The notes beneath the pieces are model-generated. The model did not search any database and was not told the origin of the DNA. It saw only the letters and a list, made by a program, of their open reading frames with translations. From Streptomyces griseoviridis (lineage in GTDB: Bacteria; Actinomycetota; Actinomycetes; Streptomycetales; Streptomycetaceae), in NCBI GenBank assembly GCA_014649155.1, contig BMSM01000006.1:62001-126000 (forward strand): a stretch of 64,000 bases of DNA, in the 5' to 3' direction. Of the stretch, positions 53,524-64,000 are shown piece by piece. The position numbers and the translations under genes are program-made. Positions within the stretch are counted from its first letter, which is position 1, and each line of letters opens with the position of its first letter.

Positions 53524-54051
53524 ATGTCAGAGCTGACCCTCACGGTCATGCGGCTGGGTTTTCTCGCCGTACTGTGGCTGTTCGTGATCGTGGCCGTGCA
53601 GGTCATCCGCAGCGATCTGTTCGGTACGCGTGTCACCCAGCGCGGGTCGCAACGCGGATCGCGCCGGGACACCGGCCAAGGCCGGCAGCAGGCCGCCCGG
53701 CAGGCGCCCGCGCCCGCCGGCCGTCCGTCCGGCGGCGGCCGGGGCCGCGGCCGCAACACCCCCACCAAGCTGGTGGTGACCGAAGGCACCCTCACGGGCA
53801 CCACCGTCGCCCTCCAGGGCCAGACCATCACGCTCGGCCGGGCCCACGACTCGACGATCGTGCTGGACGACGACTACGCCTCCAGCCGCCACGCCCGGAT
53901 CTACCCGGACCAGAGCGGCCAGTGGATCGTCGAGGACCTCGGCTCCACCAACGGCACGTACTTGGACAGATCCCGGCTGACGACCCCCACGCCCATCGCG
54001 CTGGGCGCGCCGATCCGCATCGGCAAGACCGTCATCGAGCTGCGGAAGTAG
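53524..54051 (+). CDS. fhaB: FhaB: membrane-anchored FHA protein
   Basis: 175 residues. One N-terminal membrane helix (about 5-27), an Arg/Gly/Gln-rich linker, and a C-terminal FHA domain (about 90-165) with LGRAHDSTIVLDDDYASSRHARI and LGSTNGTYLD. This is the FhaB/FipA-partner type that tethers phospho-signalling to the division and elongation machinery. It starts 10 bp after fhaA. Confidence 0.94.
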   Translation: MSELTLTVMRLGFLAVLWLFVIVAVQVIRSDLFGTRVTQRGSQRGSRRDTGQGRQQAARQAPAPAGRPSGGGRGRGRNTPTKLVVTEGTLTGTTVALQGQTITLGRAHDSTIVLDDDYASSRHARIYPDQSGQWIVEDLGSTNGTYLDRSRLTTPTPIALGAPIRIGKTVIELRK

Positions 54052-54143
54052 TGCTGCATCATGAATGAGCGCGAGCGGAGCGAGCACGCGGCGGCGGCCG
54101 GCACCCCGGTTCCCGGCGCGCTCCCGACCGGAGGGTGGGCAGT

Positions 54144-55724
54144 GTGGCTCGACACGACCGGCTGTACCCGGAGCAGCCGACGGGCGAGGTGCGCATGAGT
54201 CTGTCACTGCGCTTCGCCGCCGGATCGCACAAGGGCATGATCCGGGAGGGCAACGAGGACTCCGGTTACGCCGGCCCCCGGCTGCTCGCCATCGCCGACG
54301 GCATGGGCGGCCAGGCCGCCGGCGAGGTCGCCTCCTCCGAGGTGATCTCCACCATCGTCGCCCTCGACGACGACGTGCCCGGCTCCGACATCCTCACCTC
54401 GCTCGGCACCGCCGTGCAGCGCGCCAACGACCAGCTCCGGCAGATGGTCGAGGAGGACCCCAGCCTCGAAGGCATGGGCACCACCCTGACCGCCCTGCTC
54501 TGGACCGGCCAGCGCCTCGGCATGGTGCACGTCGGCGACTCGCGCGCGTACCTGCTCCGCGACGGCGTCCTCACCCAGATCACCCAGGACCACACCTGGG
54601 TGCAGCGCCTCGTCGACGAGGGCCGCATCACCGAGGAGGAGGCCGGCACCCACCCGCAGCGCTCCCTCCTCATGCGCGCCCTCGGCAGCGGCGACCACGT
54701 CGAACCCGACCTCTCCATCCGCGAGGTGCGGGCCGGCGACCGCTACCTGATCTGCTCCGACGGGCTCTCCGGCGTCGTCTCCCACCAGACGATGGAGGAG
54801 ACCCTCGCCAGCTACCAGGGCCCGCAGGAGACCGTCCAGGAACTCATCCAGCTCGCCCTGCGCGGCGGCGGCCCGGACAACATCACCGTCATCATCGCGG
54901 ACGTCCTCGACCTCGACACCGGGGACACCCTCGCCGGACAGCTCTCCGACACCCCCGTCGTGGTCGGCGCCGTCGCCGAGAACCAGGCCCAGTTCGGCGA
55001 CAACGGCATCATGCAGACCCCCGCGGGCCGCGCCTCCGGGCTCGGCCGGCAGCGCGGCGCCGGCGGCGGCGAGTTCGGCCCGCCCGGCAGCGGCGACACC
55101 ACCGGCTACATCCCCGCCGAGGGCTTCGACTACGGCGACGAGGACTTCACCAAGCCGCGCAAGAACCGCCGCTGGCTGAAGAGATCCTTCTACTCCGTCC
55201 TCGCCCTCGCCGTCATCGGCGGCGGCCTGTACGGCGGCTGGCGCTGGACCCAGACCCAGTACTACGTCGGGACCAAGGACGACCACGTCGCCCTCTACCG
55301 CGGCATCAGCCAGGACCTGGCCTGGGTCTCGCTGTCGAAGGTCGAGAAGGACCACCCCGAGATCGAACTCAAGTACCTGCCGCCGTACCAGCGCAAGTCG
55401 GTCGAGGAGACCATCGCCGAGGGCGACCTCAGCGACGCCCGGCAGAAGATCGACGAGCTGTCCGTGCAGGCCTCCGCCTGCCAGAAGCAGGCGGAACGGC
55501 GCACCACGCAGAACGAGAGCAACGCCAAGACCGGCGAGGGCGAGACCGGAGGCACGGGCACCGACCCCGTCTCCTACACGTCCAAGGCGAGCCCGACGCC
55601 CACCGCGTCCGGCACGCCCGAGACGCCCGAGTCGTCCCCGTCCACCACCGCGCCCACCCCCGATGCCGGCCCCACCCTCTCGGAGGAAGAGCAGAAGGTC
55701 GTCTCTCGGTGCGGTAAGCAGTAG
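54144..55724 (+). CDS. pstP: PP2C-type Ser/Thr phosphatase PstP
   Basis: 526 residues. N-terminal PP2C domain (about 20-255) with every metal-site block: REGNEDS, ADGMGG, GDSRAYLL, CSDGLSG and GGGPDNITVI. An acidic juxtamembrane region, one membrane helix (about 348-366) and an extracytoplasmic Glu/Lys then Thr/Pro-rich tail follow. It reverses PknB phosphorylation. I chose the GTG at 54144 (8 nt after GGAGGG, giving MARHDRLYPE). GTG 54135 and ATG 54195 (MSLSLRFAAG) are alternatives. Confidence 0.94.
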   Translation: MARHDRLYPEQPTGEVRMSLSLRFAAGSHKGMIREGNEDSGYAGPRLLAIADGMGGQAAGEVASSEVISTIVALDDDVPGSDILTSLGTAVQRANDQLRQMVEEDPSLEGMGTTLTALLWTGQRLGMVHVGDSRAYLLRDGVLTQITQDHTWVQRLVDEGRITEEEAGTHPQRSLLMRALGSGDHVEPDLSIREVRAGDRYLICSDGLSGVVSHQTMEETLASYQGPQETVQELIQLALRGGGPDNITVIIADVLDLDTGDTLAGQLSDTPVVVGAVAENQAQFGDNGIMQTPAGRASGLGRQRGAGGGEFGPPGSGDTTGYIPAEGFDYGDEDFTKPRKNRRWLKRSFYSVLALAVIGGGLYGGWRWTQTQYYVGTKDDHVALYRGISQDLAWVSLSKVEKDHPEIELKYLPPYQRKSVEETIAEGDLSDARQKIDELSVQASACQKQAERRTTQNESNAKTGEGETGGTGTDPVSYTSKASPTPTASGTPETPESSPSTTAPTPDAGPTLSEEEQKVVSRCGKQ

Positions 55725-55751
55725 GCAAGCCGTGAGAGGCCCTGTCACACG

Positions 55752-57185
55752 ATGAGCAGTACTTCCAACTCGCCGACGCACCACACGTCCACGATCGGCG
55801 CCATCGGAGCGCCGAGCCGGCGCAACACCGAGCTGGCGCTGCTGGTCTTCGCCGTCGTCATCCCCGTCTTCGCCTACGCCAACGTGGGGCTGGCCGTCAA
55901 CGACGAGGTCCCCGCCGGCCTGCTGAGCTACGGCCTGGGCCTCGGCCTGCTGGCCGCCGTCGGCCACCTGGTCGTCCGCAAGTTCGCGCCGTACGCCGAC
56001 CCGCTGCTGCTGCCGCTGGCCACCCTCCTCAATGGCCTGGGCCTGGTCGCCATCTGGCGCCTGGACCAGTCCGAGCTGCTCCAGTCGATCCAGCAGGCCG
56101 GCACCGCCGCGCCCCGGCAGCTGATGTACACCGCGATGGGCATCGCCCTCTTCCTCGTGGTCCTGATCTTCCTCAAGGACCACCGCGTCCTGCAGCGCTA
56201 CACCTACATCTCCATGGTCGGCGCGCTGATCCTGCTCCTGCTGCCGCTGGTCCCGGGCCTCGGCCAGAACATCTACGGCGCCAAGATCTGGATCAAGGTC
56301 GGCAGCTTCTCCATCCAGCCCGGTGAGTTCGCCAAGATCGTCCTCGCGATCTTCTTCGCCGGCTACCTGATGGTGAAGCGCGACGCACTCGCCCTGGCCA
56401 GCCGTCGTTTCATGGGCCTCTACCTGCCCCGCGGCCGCGACCTCGGCCCGATCCTGGTCGTCTGGATCGTCTCGATCCTGATCCTCGTCTTCGAGACCGA
56501 CCTCGGCACCTCGCTGCTGTTCTTCGGCATGTTCGTGATCATGCTGTACGTCGCCACCGAGCGGACCAGCTGGATCGTCTTCGGTCTGCTGATGTCCGCC
56601 GTCGGCGCGGTCGGCGTGGCCAGCTTCGAGCCCCACATCCAGCAGCGCGTCGACGCCTGGCTCGACCCGCTGCGCGAGTACAAGCTCTCCCAGCAGGGCG
56701 TCGGCGGCCACTCCGAGCAGGCGATGCAGGCCCTGTGGGCGTTCGGCTCCGGCGGCACCCTCGGCACCGGCTGGGGCCAGGGCCACTCCGACCTGATCCG
56801 GTTCGCCGCCAACTCCGACTTCATCCTCGCCACCTTCGGCGAGGAGCTGGGGCTGGCCGGCCTGATGGCCCTGCTCCTGCTCTACGCCCTCATCGTGGAG
56901 CGTGGCGTGCGCACCGCCCTCGCCGCCCGCGACCCCTTCGGCAAGCTGCTGGCCATCGGCCTGTCCGGCGCCTTCGCGCTCCAGGTCTTCATCGTCGCCG
57001 GCGGCGTCATGGGCCTCATCCCGCTCACCGGTATGACGATGCCCTTCCTGGCGTACGGAGGGTCCTCCGTCATCGCCAACTGGGCCCTGATCGGCCTGCT
57101 GCTGCGGATCAGCGACACCGCCCGCCGGCCGGCTCCCGCCCCCGCCAACCCCGACGCCGAGATGACCCAGGTGGTCCGACCGTGA
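55752..57185 (+). CDS. rodA: RodA/FtsW-family peptidoglycan glycosyltransferase
   Basis: 477 residues, SEDS family, about 12 membrane helices. Conserved segments are GAKIWIKVGSFSIQPGEFAKI, FETDLGTSLLFFGMF and ATFGEELGLAGLMALL. The C-terminal GMTMPFLAYGGSSVIANW is the SEDS signature. It polymerises lipid II outside the membrane together with the class B PBP encoded next. Its TGA overlaps the pbpA GTG (GTGA). Confidence 0.96.
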   Translation: MSSTSNSPTHHTSTIGAIGAPSRRNTELALLVFAVVIPVFAYANVGLAVNDEVPAGLLSYGLGLGLLAAVGHLVVRKFAPYADPLLLPLATLLNGLGLVAIWRLDQSELLQSIQQAGTAAPRQLMYTAMGIALFLVVLIFLKDHRVLQRYTYISMVGALILLLLPLVPGLGQNIYGAKIWIKVGSFSIQPGEFAKIVLAIFFAGYLMVKRDALALASRRFMGLYLPRGRDLGPILVVWIVSILILVFETDLGTSLLFFGMFVIMLYVATERTSWIVFGLLMSAVGAVGVASFEPHIQQRVDAWLDPLREYKLSQQGVGGHSEQAMQALWAFGSGGTLGTGWGQGHSDLIRFAANSDFILATFGEELGLAGLMALLLLYALIVERGVRTALAARDPFGKLLAIGLSGAFALQVFIVAGGVMGLIPLTGMTMPFLAYGGSSVIANWALIGLLLRISDTARRPAPAPANPDAEMTQVVRP

Positions 57186-58654
57186 ACAAGCCCCTGCGCC
57201 GTATCGCGCTCTTCTGCGGCCTGCTGGTCCTCACCCTCCTCATCCGGGACAACTGGCTCCAGTACGTCAAGGCCGACGAACTGAAGACCGACGACCGCAA
57301 CCGCCGTGTCCTCATCGAGCGGTACGCCGCTCCGCGCGGCGACATCATCGTCGACGGCAAGGCCATCACCGGCCACGCCACCACCGACGGCGACTTCAAG
57401 TACAAGCGCACCTACAAGGACGGCGCCATGTGGGCGCCCGTCACCGGGTACGTCTCCCAGGCCTTCGGCGCCACCCAGCTGGAGGCCATCGACGACGGCA
57501 TCCTCACCGGCAACGACGACCGCCTCTTCTTCCGCAACACCCTCGACATGCTGACCGGCAAGAAGAGGGAGGGCGGCAACGTCGTCACCACCCTCAACTC
57601 CGCCGCCCAGAAGGCCGCCTACGACGGTCTGAAGGCCCAGGGCGGCAAGGGCGCCGTCGCCGCCATCGAGCCCTCCACCGGCAAGATCCTCGCGCTGGCC
57701 TCGTACCCCTCGTACGACCCGTCGTCCATCGCGGGCGGCGGCGACTCCGACGCCAAGGCGTGGAAGTCCCTGCTGAAGGAGAACAACAAGGACGACCCGA
57801 CGCTGAACCGCGCGCTGCGCGAGGTCTACCCGCCCGGCTCCACCTTCAAGGTGCTCACCGCCGCCGCGGCCCTGGAGAACGGCCTCTACAAGAGCGCCGA
57901 CGAGAAGACCGACTCCCCGCTGCCCTGGACCATGCCGGGCACCACGCAGGAACTGCCCAACGAGGGCGACCTCCCCTGCAAGGACGCGACCCTGCGCGAG
58001 GCGCTGCGGGTCTCCTGCAACACCGTCTTCGGCAAGATCGGCTCCGACCTCGGCAACGAGAAGATGCTGGAGATGGCCAAGAAGTTCGGCTTCACCGAGG
58101 AGCAGTTCGTGCCGGTCCGCTCCGCCGCGTCGGTCTTCTCCGACGACATGGAGCCCTCGCAGGTCGCGCTCTCCTCCATCGGCCAGTTCAACACCGCCGC
58201 CACCCCGCTCCAGATGGCCATGGTCACCTCCGCCATCGCCAACAACGGCACCCTGATGCAGCCGTACATGGTCGACGAGCTCCAGGCGCCGAACCTCGAC
58301 ACCATCGAGAAGACCGAGCCCGAGGAGATGAGCAAGCCGCTCTCCGCGGACAACGCCCAGATCCTCCAGTCGATGATGGAGACCGTCGTCAAGGACGGCA
58401 CGGGAACCAACGCGCAGCTCTCCGGCGTCACCGTCGGTGGCAAGACCGGTACCGCCCAGCACGGCGTCGACAACAGTGAGAATCCCTACGCGTGGTTCAT
58501 CTCCTACGCCAAGCAGAGCGACGGCAGCGCGCCGGTGGCCGTCGCCGTGGTGGTCGAGGACGAGAACGCCAGCCGGGACGACATCTCCGGCGGCGGTCTC
58601 GCGGCGCCGATCGCGAAGAACGTCATGCGGGCCGTCCTCGACAGCAAGAAGTGA
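57182..58654 (+). CDS. pbpA: Class B penicillin-binding protein PbpA
   Basis: 490 residues. N-terminal signal-anchor helix (about 6-22), a PBP dimerisation domain with RGDIIVDG, and a transpeptidase domain. Motifs: S-x-x-K at YPPGSTFKV, S-x-N at VSCNTVFGK and K-T-G at GKTGTAQHG. It cross-links the glycan made by RodA. Coupled to rodA by GTGA overlap. A short hairpin in the 190-bp gap after it may attenuate reading into pknB. Confidence 0.96.
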   Translation: MNKPLRRIALFCGLLVLTLLIRDNWLQYVKADELKTDDRNRRVLIERYAAPRGDIIVDGKAITGHATTDGDFKYKRTYKDGAMWAPVTGYVSQAFGATQLEAIDDGILTGNDDRLFFRNTLDMLTGKKREGGNVVTTLNSAAQKAAYDGLKAQGGKGAVAAIEPSTGKILALASYPSYDPSSIAGGGDSDAKAWKSLLKENNKDDPTLNRALREVYPPGSTFKVLTAAAALENGLYKSADEKTDSPLPWTMPGTTQELPNEGDLPCKDATLREALRVSCNTVFGKIGSDLGNEKMLEMAKKFGFTEEQFVPVRSAASVFSDDMEPSQVALSSIGQFNTAATPLQMAMVTSAIANNGTLMQPYMVDELQAPNLDTIEKTEPEEMSKPLSADNAQILQSMMETVVKDGTGTNAQLSGVTVGGKTGTAQHGVDNSENPYAWFISYAKQSDGSAPVAVAVVVEDENASRDDISGGGLAAPIAKNVMRAVLDSKK

Positions 58655-58667
58655 CCACGGGGAGAAC

Positions 58668-58691
58668 GGAACGTGACTCCTGTCACGTTCC
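58668..58691 (+). terminator. Hairpin between pbpA and pknB
   Basis: A perfect 10-bp stem (58668-58677 with 58682-58691) and a 4-nt loop lie 14 nt after the pbpA stop. It is smaller than other terminators here, so it may be an attenuator. Confidence 0.5.
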
Positions 58692-58844
58692 CTTCGCATC
58701 GGCGCACGTTGCGATACCGGTCATGTATCGGCTGTCGGGCTTGGCCAGGGCGCATGGAGCGAGCCGGGTACGGTAGGCCGGACGGCAGCCTCCGACCGTA
58801 CAAGCAGGCCGGTCGGGACCGACGGAGAGGGCTGGTAGGTAGCT

Positions 58845-60842
<1,998 letters not shown>

Positions 60843-60864
60843 CGCCCGTCCGCCCCACGCGGCA

Positions 60865-60910
60865 ACGCGAGAGCCCCGGCCCCTCGGAGGGGGGACCGGG
60901 GCTCTCGCGT
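60865..60910. terminator. Bidirectional terminator between pknB and the sortase operon
   Basis: A 15-bp perfect outer stem (60865-60879 with 60896-60910) with further inner C/G pairs lies between convergent stop codons. Confidence 0.8.
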
Positions 60911-60918
60911 GCTCCGGC

Positions 60919-61680
60919 TCAGCGCAGCTCGTCCGGCACCGTCCGCTCGCCGTCCACCTTCTCCGTGCGGACCAGCTCGCCCCAGACGACGTACCGGTAG
61001 CGGCTGGTGTACACCGGCGTGCACGTCGTCAGCGTGATGTAGTGCCCGGCCTTCTCCTTGCCGGACTCCTCGGGGACCTTCCCGAGGACGTCGACGTTGT
61101 ACTTCGAGGTCTCCGGGAGGATGCCGTAGACCTTGTAGACGTACCAGGTGTCCTTCGTCTCGAAGACGATCGGGTCACCCTTCTCGATCTTGTCGATGTT
61201 GTGGAACTTGGCGCCGTGGCCGTCCCGGTGCGCCGCCAGCGAGAAGTTGCCCTTCTTGCCGGTCATCGGCAGCTCCGCCTTCACGGGGTCGGTGTAGTAG
61301 CCGGCCACGCCGTCGTTGAGGACCTTCATCGAGGTGCCCTTCTCGACGAGGACCTCTCCCCTGCTCATCGTCGGCACGTGCAGGAAGCCGATGCCCGCCT
61401 TGGTGTCCAGCGCGCCGGGGCCGCCGGAACCGCCCCGGCCCTCGGCCCAGTCGTCCCGGACCTGGTCGCCCTGCCGGTCCGCCGCGCGGTCCGCCATGAC
61501 GTTCGTCCACCAGAGCGAGTAGACGACGAACAGGCCCGTCACCAGGCCCGCGGTGATGAGGAGTTCACCGAAGACACTGACCGCCAGCGCGATCCGGCCG
61601 CGGCCGCGCGGCGGGGGAGCCGGCTGTCCGCCCGGCGCGTCGGTCTGCTCTTCGTGATCGGTGTCGGTGGTCGCTGCCAC
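60919..61680 (-). CDS. srtE2: Class E sortase
   Basis: 253 residues. A short cytoplasmic N-terminus and one membrane helix (about 30-55) precede an outward sortase beta-barrel. Catalytic residues: His in LAAHRDGHG, Cys in TLTTCTP and Arg in SRYRYVVWG. Class E enzymes attach proteins with LAxTG-type signals, such as long chaplins in Streptomyces, to peptidoglycan. The GTG lies 13 nt after the upstream sortase stop. The symbol follows the order I recall for S. coelicolor. Confidence 0.92.
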   Translation of the reverse strand: MAATTDTDHEEQTDAPGGQPAPPPRGRGRIALAVSVFGELLITAGLVTGLFVVYSLWWTNVMADRAADRQGDQVRDDWAEGRGGSGGPGALDTKAGIGFLHVPTMSRGEVLVEKGTSMKVLNDGVAGYYTDPVKAELPMTGKKGNFSLAAHRDGHGAKFHNIDKIEKGDPIVFETKDTWYVYKVYGILPETSKYNVDVLGKVPEESGKEKAGHYITLTTCTPVYTSRYRYVVWGELVRTEKVDGERTVPDELR

Positions 61681-61693
61681 TGGTCATCCGCCC

Positions 61694-62704
61694 TTAATTG
61701 ACGAGCGCATCCGGCTTGCCCTTGCTGCGCGGCCGTTCCTCGACCATCTTGCCCCACACGATCATCCGGTACTTGCTGGTGAACTCGGGAGTGCAGGTGG
61801 TGAGCGTGATGTAGCGGCCGGGTCCCGTGAAGCCCGACTGCTGCGGGACCGGGTCCAGCACACTGGTGTTGCTCGGCGACGTCACCGGCAGGATCGACGC
61901 CATCTTGTAGACGAAGTACTCGTCCTGGGTCTCGACGACGATCGGGTCGCCGGGCTGGAGCTTGTTGATGTACCGGAACGGCTCGCCGTGCGTGTTCCGG
62001 TGCCCGGCGAGCCCGAAGTTGCCCGTCCTGGCGTCCGGCATCGCCGTCTTCAGCGCCCCCTCGCCGTAGTGCCCCACCATGCCCCGGTCGAGCACCTTCT
62101 CGTTGCTCACGCCCTCGGCGATCGGGACCACGACGTCCAGCTTCGGGATGTGCAGCAGCGCGAAACCCTGGCCGGGCGCGAAGACGCCCGGGTTCCGCTT
62201 GCCGTCCGCCCAGTCGTCCTGGAGGCTGCTCGCGGCCTTGTCCGCCTGCGCGTGCGCCCGTACGTTCGTCCACCACAGCTGGTAGGAGACGAACAGCAGC
62301 ATCAGCACGCCGGTGGTGATGAACAGCTCCCCGACCACCCGGCTGGCCACCGTCGCCGGGCTCGGTCTGCTCGCCCGGGCCAGCCGCCGGGCCTCCACCC
62401 GCGTCAGCGGCGCCGCGGGGGCCTCCGGGTCCCGCTGGGGCTCCTGCTGCTGCCCGGCGGCCCGACGGGAGCCTCCACGGCCCCCGTGACGCCCTTTGGC
62501 GGCCTTCCTGCGGGCCGCGCGGCCCCCCGGCACCGGAGCGGGCCCCGCAGACCCCGCCCGGCCCGCCGTCCGCGCCCCGGGGAGGTCCACCACCCGCAGC
62601 GCCACGGTCTCGTCGTCCGCGGCCCCCGCGGGCTCCCGGCCACCGGACGCGTCCGGCCCGTACGCCTGGGCGCCGGACTCGCGCTCGGGGCGCAGCGCGG
62701 TCAC
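61694..62704 (-). CDS. srtE1: Class E sortase with long cytoplasmic N-terminus
   Basis: 336 residues. A basic, Ala/Gly/Arg-rich cytoplasmic extension of about 115 residues precedes the membrane helix (about 120-143) and the sortase domain. Catalytic His in LAGHRNTHG, Cys in TLTTCTPEF and Arg in SKYRMIVWG. The GTG overlaps the amidotransferase stop (GTGA). The second sortase follows it, and the two sortase domains are clearly paralogous. Confidence 0.92.
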   Translation of the reverse strand: MTALRPERESGAQAYGPDASGGREPAGAADDETVALRVVDLPGARTAGRAGSAGPAPVPGGRAARRKAAKGRHGGRGGSRRAAGQQQEPQRDPEAPAAPLTRVEARRLARASRPSPATVASRVVGELFITTGVLMLLFVSYQLWWTNVRAHAQADKAASSLQDDWADGKRNPGVFAPGQGFALLHIPKLDVVVPIAEGVSNEKVLDRGMVGHYGEGALKTAMPDARTGNFGLAGHRNTHGEPFRYINKLQPGDPIVVETQDEYFVYKMASILPVTSPSNTSVLDPVPQQSGFTGPGRYITLTTCTPEFTSKYRMIVWGKMVEERPRSKGKPDALVN

Positions 62705-63339
62705 GCCGTGGCCCTGCCCACCACCGGGGCGAGCCCCGCAGACCTCGCCACGGCACCCTGGTCACCGCACTCCACCAGCCAGTTGGCCAGCATCCGGTGA
62801 CCGTGTTCGGTCAGCACCGACTCGGGATGGAACTGGACGCCCTCCACCGGGAGTTCGCGGTGCCGCAGGCCCATCACGATCCCGTCCGGCGTGCGCGCCG
62901 TCACCTCCAGCTCGGCGGGCACCGTCCCCGGCTCCGCCGCCAGCGAGTGGTAGCGGGTCGCCGTGAAGGGGGACGGCAGGCCCGCGAAGACGCCCTTGCC
63001 GGAGTGCTCCACCGGCGAGGTCTTGCCGTGCAGCAGCTCCGGCGCCCGGTCCACCACGCCCCCGTACGCCACCTGCATCGACTGCATGCCGAGGCAGACG
63101 CCGAAGACCGGCACCCCGGTCGCCGCGCAGTGCCGCACCATGTCGACGCAGACACCGGCCTGTTCGGGGGCGCCCGGGCCCGGCGAGAGCAGCACCCCGT
63201 CGAAGCCGTCCTGGGCGTGCGAGGTCGCCACCTCGTCGTTGCGCAGCACCTCGCACTCGGCGCCGAGCTGGTACAGGTACTGGACCAGGTTGAAGACGAA
63301 GCTGTCGTAGTTGTCGACGACGAGAATCCGCGCGCTCAC
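62701..63339 (-). CDS. pabA: Anthranilate/aminodeoxychorismate synthase glutamine amidotransferase
   Basis: 212 residues, class I glutamine amidotransferase. LVVDNYDSFVFNLVQYL start, LSPGPGAPEQAG oxyanion region, nucleophile Cys in VFGVCLGMQ, and His/Glu in VQFHPES. It supplies ammonia to a chorismate-using partner (folate or tryptophan/phenazine type), whose gene is not here. The position next to sortases is conserved in Streptomyces (from memory) and not functionally obvious. The GTG at 63339 overlaps the stop of the small membrane gene (GTGA). Confidence 0.92.
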   Translation of the reverse strand: MSARILVVDNYDSFVFNLVQYLYQLGAECEVLRNDEVATSHAQDGFDGVLLSPGPGAPEQAGVCVDMVRHCAATGVPVFGVCLGMQSMQVAYGGVVDRAPELLHGKTSPVEHSGKGVFAGLPSPFTATRYHSLAAEPGTVPAELEVTARTPDGIVMGLRHRELPVEGVQFHPESVLTEHGHRMLANWLVECGDQGAVARSAGLAPVVGRATA

Positions 63340-63497
63340 TGGTTGTCCACCGTCACATCGTTGAAGGGAAGCAGCGGCTCGGCCCACGGGAAGACGTACT
63401 GGAACAGGACGTAGACCACGGCCACGACGAGCACGAGCGAGAGCAGCGCCTTCACCCACACGTTTCCCGGCAGATGCCGCCAGATCCAGCCGTACAT
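63336..63497 (-). CDS. 53-residue single-pass membrane protein
   Basis: The ATG at 63497, with GAAGGGA in front, begins MYGWIWRHLPGNVWVKAL and continues with one membrane helix (about 15-37). It ends in an aromatic/Pro-rich outer segment (FPWAEPLLPFNDVTVDNQ). A longer frame from 63545 lacks a matching RBS. The gene heads the coupled chain of small protein, amidotransferase, sortase and sortase. Function unknown. Confidence 0.85.
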   Translation of the reverse strand: MYGWIWRHLPGNVWVKALLSLVLVVAVVYVLFQYVFPWAEPLLPFNDVTVDNQ

Positions 63498-63578
63498 GCC
63501 GTCCCTTCCGTCGAACCACGGCACCAGACCCACGCCGTACGCCACCAGACTAACGGCGCGGCGGCCCGGCAGGAGGGG

Positions 63579-64000
63579 TCATGGGGCGGGCTCGGCGTAG
63601 TGCAGGTCCACCGTGCCCGAGTAACCGGGCAGCGTGGCCTTTCCGTCCTCCTCGACCTTCCAGCCGAGGCCGTAGACGTTGACGTACACCATGTAGTTCT
63701 GGATCGCCGGGGAGGCGGAGAGCGCCTTCTTCAGCTTCCCCGGGTCACCGACGGCCGTGATCTTGTACGGCGGTGAGTAGACGCGGCCCTGGAGGATCAG
63801 GGTGTTGCCCACGCAGCGCACCGCGCTGGTCGAGATCAGCCGCTGGTCCATGACCTTGATGCCCTGGGCGCCGCCCTGCCACAGGGCGTTCACCACGGCC
63901 TGGAGGTCCTGCTGGTGGATGACCAGGTAGTCGGGTTCCGGCTCGGGGTAGCCGGGCAGCTTGGCGGTGGCGTCCGGCGGGGCGTCGTCCAGGGTGACCG
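63579..64000 (-). CDS. DUF881-family protein, 5' end outside window
   Basis: The frame runs off the right edge; 140 C-terminal codons are present. Family segments are VIHQQDLQAVVNALWQGGAQ and KVMDQRLISTSAVRCVGNTL. Then come VYSPPYKITAVGD and VYVNVYGLGW. DUF881 proteins are single-pass membrane proteins with a conserved outer domain and are common near actinobacterial division and wall genes. Function unknown. Confidence 0.88.
   Translation of the reverse strand, partial: VTLDDAPPDATAKLPGYPEPEPDYLVIHQQDLQAVVNALWQGGAQGIKVMDQRLISTSAVRCVGNTLILQGRVYSPPYKITAVGDPGKLKKALSASPAIQNYMVYVNVYGLGWKVEEDGKATLPGYSGTVDLHYAEPAP

Noticed and set aside
63343..63351. Possible third DnaA box (TTGTCCACC)
   Set aside because: The last base differs from the consensus, and it lies in the coding end of the 53-residue protein gene.

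Overview
The window is a stretch of Streptomyces chromosome. The evidence is very high GC, GTG starts mixed with ATG, mycothiol-type and proteasome-activator genes, class E sortases, the actinobacterial fhaA-fhaB-pstP-rodA-pbpA-pknB cluster and two branched-chain keto-acid dehydrogenase operons about 13 kb apart. Two perfect copies of the Streptomyces ParB site and two perfect DnaA-box 9-mers, together with the gene content, suggest the replication-origin-proximal core. No phage, plasmid, IS transposase, CRISPR array or secondary-metabolite cluster was seen.

1-20.9 kb: housekeeping and accessory metabolism. In order: the tail of a VWA protein, metG, a PH-domain protein, a family 2 glycosyltransferase, aspS, a PAS-GAF-PP2C-ATPase phosphatase, an AI-2E-type permease, a decayed stretch with a SLOG-protein remnant, a pirin with an internal deletion, an SseB protein, a long acyl-CoA dehydrogenase, an M18 aminopeptidase, small DUF genes, a mycothiol-dependent isomerase-like protein, a GntR-MFS pair whose 3' end abuts a 105-bp inverted-repeat element, and a K15-type DD-peptidase.

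20.9-46.3 kb: short-branched-acyl and aromatic-acid metabolism with signalling genes between. The first E1alpha-E1beta-E2 operon diverges from a DevR/DosR-like response regulator. Next come a broken flavin-oxidase-like gene, an APH-type kinase, a Ser/Thr kinase, the proteasome activator Bpa, a surface-protein-like gene, a quinone oxidoreductase, a DrrAB-type ABC pair, a potassium channel, moeA and mobA. The second E1alpha-E1beta-E2 operon diverges from an AsnC/Lrp regulator with a proline-rich repeat extension. It is followed by a TetR regulator, a double-domain 3-hydroxyacyl-CoA dehydrogenase and divergent paaN. The same 14-bp palindrome lies in both divergent promoters, which suggests one regulon.

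46.3-52.2 kb: an rRNA/tRNA methyltransferase, an HTTM/DUF5819 membrane pair whose 3' end has been tandemly duplicated, a rhodanese, a J-domain-like coiled-coil protein, a DUF2252 protein and tRNA-Leu(CAG).

52.6-64 kb: the cell-wall and growth signalling cluster. FHA scaffolds, the PP2C phosphatase, the RodA/PBP polymerase pair and the PASTA kinase PknB converge on two class E sortases. The sortases are translationally coupled to a PabA/TrpG amidotransferase and a 53-residue membrane protein. A DUF881 gene runs off the right edge.
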